The notes under the pieces were generated by a model that saw only the letters and a program-made list of their open reading frames with translations, was not told where the DNA came from and did no database searches. DNA of 55,975 bases from Verrucomicrobiota bacterium (GTDB lineage: Bacteria; Verrucomicrobiota; Verrucomicrobiia; Limisphaerales; UBA1319), in contig JAKLFB010000037.1 in assembly GCA_022711435.1 (NCBI GenBank), positions 1 to 55,975 of the forward strand. Direction: 5' to 3'. The stretch's first letter is position 1. Each line of letters opens with the position of its first letter. A program made the translations under genes and the position numbers. Below, piece after piece: positions 52,692 through 55,975 of this stretch.

Positions 52692-54011
52692 ATGAACATC
52701 GCTTTCATCGGGCCGACGTGTGCCGGGAAGACAACCACTGCCGAGCGGTTGCGGGAGCGGTTCGGCGTGCGCCATCTCTCGACCGGCCAGGTGCTGCGTG
52801 AGAATCGCTCTCAGGAGACTGTCCTTGGGATTCTCACCCGCAAGCACGTCGAGCGCGGCCAGTTGGTCCCGGACGAGATCGTCAATGCGATGATCGAGGA
52901 GGCGGTCCGGAAGCTGCCGGCAGCCGAGGGATTGCTGCTGGATGGATTTCCCAGCACCCTGTACCAGGCCCGGTTCCTCGAGGAACTCCTCCGCGCCGCC
53001 GGCCGCCGCCTCGATGCGGTCCTGTTCCTCGATGCGCCCGAGCCGGTCGTTCTCGCCCGGGCCGCCCGCCGCACCCCGCCCCGTCCCGACGACCGCCCCG
53101 AGATCATCCACCACCGGCTTCAGGTGTTCCGCCGCACCACCGGACCCGTGATCGCCCATTTCCACGGACAGCGCCAGCTCGTTTATGTTGACGCCGCCGG
53201 CTCGATCGGATCCGTGAGCGCGGCGATGGCCCAAGTCCTCGAAGACGTCCGGGACGTGCGGCCCTTGCCGGCGCTGACCGAGGCGCAAGAGGGCCGAGTC
53301 GCCGAGCTGATCGAGGTGCCGTGGCCCGAGAGGCCCGGACCGCGGCCGCCCAGCCTGGATATCGTGCTGATGGGTGCGCCCGGGAGCGGCAAGGGCACGC
53401 AGGCCGCCCTCCTGGCCACGCATCTGGGAATTCCTCACATAGCGACTGGGGAGCTGTTTCGCGAGAACCGCGACGACAAGACCATCCTGGGGCGGATTGC
53501 CGACGGCTACGTGCAGCGGGGCGAGCTGGTGCCGGACGACGTGGTCGAGGCCATGGTGCGCGAGCGCCTCGGGCGCGCCGACGCCGCCGACGGCTACGTG
53601 CTCGAGGGATTCCCGCGAACGCTCAGCCAAGCCCAGGCGCTCGAGGAGATCATGGCCAGCCTCGGCCGCCGCCTCGATCAGGTCTTCTTTCTGCGCGTGT
53701 CGGATCCGGTCATCGTGCAGCGGCTTTCCGGACGCCGGCTCTGCTCGGTCTGCCAGACGCCCTACCATGTCTCGTTCCACCCGCCCCGCGCCGAGGGCCG
53801 TTGCGACCGCGATGGCGCCTCCCTCTACCAGCGCGATGACGACGATCCCGCCACGATCCAGGCCCGGCTCGAATCGTTCCGGGCCCAGACACTGCCGGTG
53901 ATCGATTTCTATCGCCAGCGGGATCTGCTCGTCGAAGTCCCCGGCGACGAATCCGTCGAGCAGGTCAGCCAGGGGCTCGCCGCCGCGGCGCGGGCCATCG
54001 ATCGCCGCTGA
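52692..54011 (+). CDS. Tandem adenylate kinase fusion (two kinase domains)
   Basis: 439 residues, twice the normal size. Domain 1 (1-190): P-loop IGPTCAGKTT, LSTGQVLRE, GLLLDGFPSTLYQARFL. It has no zinc LID, and the AMP-contact Arg of GFPRT is Ser (GFPST). Domain 2 (about 222-439): P-loop LMGAPGSGKGT, IATGELFRE, YVLEGFPRTLSQAQALEE with Arg, and a metal LID CSVCQTPYHVSF to GRCDRDG (three Cys and an Asp). Domain 2 is thus a complete adenylate kinase (ATP + AMP to 2 ADP); domain 1 may bind nucleotide with altered specificity or regulate. The start has no visible ribosome-binding site because the T-tract of the preceding terminator lies right before it. Confidence 0.87.
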   Translation: MNIAFIGPTCAGKTTTAERLRERFGVRHLSTGQVLRENRSQETVLGILTRKHVERGQLVPDEIVNAMIEEAVRKLPAAEGLLLDGFPSTLYQARFLEELLRAAGRRLDAVLFLDAPEPVVLARAARRTPPRPDDRPEIIHHRLQVFRRTTGPVIAHFHGQRQLVYVDAAGSIGSVSAAMAQVLEDVRDVRPLPALTEAQEGRVAELIEVPWPERPGPRPPSLDIVLMGAPGSGKGTQAALLATHLGIPHIATGELFRENRDDKTILGRIADGYVQRGELVPDDVVEAMVRERLGRADAADGYVLEGFPRTLSQAQALEEIMASLGRRLDQVFFLRVSDPVIVQRLSGRRLCSVCQTPYHVSFHPPRAEGRCDRDGASLYQRDDDDPATIQARLESFRAQTLPVIDFYRQRDLLVEVPGDESVEQVSQGLAAAARAIDRR

Positions 54012-54277
54012 CGCCCGCTGCGTCGTGCGCCAAAGTTGACTGTTACCCGGGAGCCGGATTCTCGTCGATTTCCACTCGCCTTCTTGAGCCTGTTTCTGAC
54101 ACAATACCGTCTGGATCGCATTCGCTCAGTTCCGCCGCTGTTCCGCTGGCGGCCCGAGCCACAAAGCCTATGCAAGAACGATGGTCTTCCATTGCCGAGA
54201 GCACAGACCACTTGGATATAAGCCTGGATGAGGAATACAAGTGACTTGGCCACTAAGAGTCGTGAGCACACAAGGTC
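54012..54277. other. Intergenic stretch without recognisable gene
   Basis: Between the adenylate kinase and the IS-truncated fragment. One plus-strand frame is open from 54002 to TGA 54242-54244 and ends with an acidic peptide (HLDISLDEEYK), perhaps the C-terminal tail of a lost gene, but it has no recognisable domain. It is less GC-rich than the flanking genes and looks like decayed sequence linked to the IS insertion. Confidence 0.4.
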
Positions 54278-54421
54278 ATGCGCCTCAGATCCCTGCGCGC
54301 CTTCCGCGACTTCCTCAAAGACGCGCGGCGTCCTGGCCACCTGAGCGCTGATTTGCTGGTGGTCGGGGTGGACGCAAACTGTAAAGGGTTCAGCGTCCGG
54401 CGCGATCTCGTAATGACCTAA
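54278..54421 (+). pseudogene. 5' fragment of an unknown gene truncated by the IS1380 element
   Basis: ATG 54278 starts a 47-residue frame that stops in the left IS end. The part before the IS (to about 54412) reads RAFRDFLKDARRPGHLSADL then LVVGVDANCKGFSVRRDLV, which looks like a real N-terminal alpha/beta domain, cut off by the insertion. The stop TAA (54419-54421) is supplied by the IS. Nothing on the other side of the IS continues it. Function unknown; the VGVDANC turn resembles a nucleotide-fold or toprim-like strand, but this is weak. Confidence 0.5.
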
Positions 54422-55691
54422 ATCCGGCGTCAAAACTTAGCCACAGCGGTGGTTTAAGCCTTTGTTGACAGGCTTTTCAAGCAGTTTTACGGTACTGAGC
54501 CTCACTTCACTTTTGGTGTGGTGAGGCTCGGAATGCGCCGATCACCGAAGAACGTCAGAATCGCCCTTAACCACGGGGGTTTGACGCACTATGGCGGGCT
54601 CTTCTTCTTTCACGAATTTACCCGGGTGCTGCAATTGAGGGATTTCCTCTCCCGGCACCTCAGCTATGGCCGACCTCGCTACGACTACAGTCTGTCGCAG
54701 ATGCTCCTGGCGCTAGCGTATCCCATCCTCCTGGGTTTGGACCGATTGGAGACCGCGTCGTTCTTGAGAAACAACGGGACGTTTCAATATCTGACCGGCT
54801 TACCCGGCTACCGGATCCGCAGAGTTTGCGGCGTTTTCTTTTGCAGGCGCCCCCCGAATTTTGCGAGCAACTCCACCGGCTCAACGACCGACTGCTGCAA
54901 CGCTTCATTCACGAACCCGAACACCGATCACGGTTGATCCTGGATGTCGACAGTACGGTCGTGACGGTCTTCGGCTATCAAGAAGGCGCGGCGGTCGGCT
55001 ACAATCCGCGCTATCGAGGCAAACGCTCCTATGATCCGCTGCTGTGCCTGGAGGCCAACTCGGGGTTCCTGTGGGACACCGAGTTGCGCGCCGGCAATGC
55101 TGGCACTTGGGCAGGCAGCGTCGAACTGTTGGCCAGTTGTTTCGTGAGTGTGCCGGCTGACATTCGGGAATTGCGGGTCCGGGCCGACGCCGGGTTCGGC
55201 TACGATCCGGTATTGACGGTATTGGAGCAACAGGCCGCGGAATATGCAGTGGCAGCCCGGATGACGCCCTCGCTCAAGCGCGTCCTGGGGGCGTTGCGTT
55301 ACCAGCGGCTCAACGCGCGTTGGGAGATCGCCGAGTGCGAACACTGCCCCAGCGACTGGCAGCAGGCTCGCCGGAGCGTTGTCGCCCGGCGCCGCATCGA
55401 GGAGACGGATACGCAACGGACGCTCTTTACACTGGAGCGTTACCTCTATCGAGCCTGGGTCTGTAACTCGCCTCTGAGTGCGGCGGGAGTATGGCACTTC
55501 TATGACGGGCGAGCAGGCATGGAACGTCGGACCGAGAAGATCCTATATCAAGTCCGCCGGCAAAAACCGCTCGCCCAGTGAGGTTATCACTACCCAAAAT
55601 TAACCCGCTGCTTCAAAAGTGCGGCTCACGCAACTGCGTTTTCGGCCCATTTTCACGAAACGTCAAAGATTTGACGCCGGATTTAAGTCAT
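54413..55691 (+). mobile_element. IS1380-family insertion sequence, degenerate
   Basis: Ends are marked by the inverted repeat CCTAAATCCGGCGTCAAA (left, 54417-54434) and its complement with one change (right, 55670-55687); the match extends outward by ATGA/TCAT. It holds a frameshifted and shortened transposase. CCT-starting ends are usual for IS1380 elements (4-bp target duplications in the family), but no clear direct repeat is visible here. The right 100 bases are non-coding and include CGTCAAAGATTTGACG, another short palindrome. Confidence 0.75.
54518..55581 (+). pseudogene. IS1380-family transposase, frameshifted and C-terminally shortened
   Basis: The first frame (GTG 54518 or ATG 54533) reads NHGGLTHYGGLFFFHEFTRV then TASFLRNNGTFQYLTGLPGY, then goes wrong. 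The proper continuation (DPQSLRRFLLQAPPEFCEQL) is in another frame from about 54812, so a single-base change lies near 54810. The second part holds the DDE catalytic core: LILDVDSTVVTVFGYQEGAA, LRVRADAGFGYDPVL and the region after DGRAGMERRTEK. It stops at 55579-55581, about 100 residues before the usual family end, and the tail YQVRRQKPLAQ is unlike relatives, so a deletion removed the C terminus. It is not active as it stands. Confidence 0.85.
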
Positions 55692-55904
55692 ACGAACGCC
55701 TTCTTGAACATAGCCGCGCCACTGCAGGTACGGAAGTTCAAGGTCTGGAAACGCTGAATAGGGACGCGTGGACAGACTATCCAGAATGGCCGAGGGGAAA
55801 GAGTGCGGGTATCGATCCGTCCACTGGCCGCTGCCGCCCACCGACAGGCCCAGCACCGCCGCGATCAGCAGCCACCGCCCGTGCCACCTGCGAATCCTTT
55901 TCAT
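55692..55904 (-). pseudogene. Exported-protein gene truncated by the IS1380 element
   Basis: ATG 55904 (GAGG upstream) starts RIRRWHGRWLLIAAVLGLSV, a signal peptide, then SGQWTDRYPHSF and LELPYLQWRGYVQEGVRM. The frame runs into the right end of the IS, which supplies the stop (TAA, reverse of 55683-55685). Only about 70 codons remain and no matching 3' part is seen beyond the IS. Function unknown. Confidence 0.5.
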
Positions 55905-55975
55905 GCCCGCCTCGATCCCCTTGCGCTTGCCGGCTATCCACCATACCGGATCTGACGCGGTTTCGCATCCTCGAG

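Overview
The window is a GC-rich bacterial chromosome segment, most likely from the Verrucomicrobiota (PVC group, perhaps a Limisphaerales/Pedosphaera-type lineage). The evidence is a PEP-CTERM protein, a prepilin-type/DUF1559-like pseudopilin, secreted jelly-roll proteins with a common C-terminal module, a YVTN-propeller/phosphoesterase fusion, and a fragment of a large membrane protein typical of the group. The lineage call is inference from protein style; no rRNA or tRNA gene was seen.

Layout. 1-1462: an ISL3-type transposase end abuts a decapitated Gfo/Idh/MocA oxidoreductase, followed by the first copy of a 273-bp MITE. 1478-5576: a secreted unknown protein, then SatD, DUF3307 and GPP34-type genes with an operator-like inverted repeat. 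5672-10007: frameshifted gene debris, a tannase-family esterase, a secreted protein and a PQQ-type propeller. 10156-14777: an RND efflux pair. 14771-18534: a sigma-54 activator divergent from a TPR-AAA+ ATPase that has a good -24/-12 promoter. 18534-18806: the second MITE copy. 18877-26716: housekeeping and metabolic genes (epimerase, ZIP transporter, lipoprotein-like PCMT, thiE, PfkB kinase, cysK, cysS) and a ParE-type toxin-antitoxin pair.

26784-39994 is a defence island transcribed leftward: SNF2-like helicase with DUF3883, HNH nuclease, DUF1156 adenine methylase, AAA ATPase plus DUF4276 pair, and a HEPN-DUF499 ATPase. It is bracketed by a 195-bp imperfect direct repeat that corresponds to the 3' end of the neighbouring hydrolase gene, as expected if the island entered at the end of that gene. 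No integrase is visible.

39804-49239 returns to core genes: the hydrolase, DUF4149, a PurA-like protein, rsfS, nadD, the phosphoesterase, HPr, and gatC-gatA. 49405-51601 holds a cobalamin riboswitch with a clear intrinsic terminator as expression platform; it controls a two-gene operon for a secreted jelly-roll protein and a pseudopilin. This unusual B12-controlled surface operon is one of the two best candidates for an undescribed system, the other being the sigma-54/TPR-AAA+ pair. The right end has a PEP-CTERM gene, a tandem adenylate kinase fusion, and a broken IS1380-family element that truncates genes on both sides.
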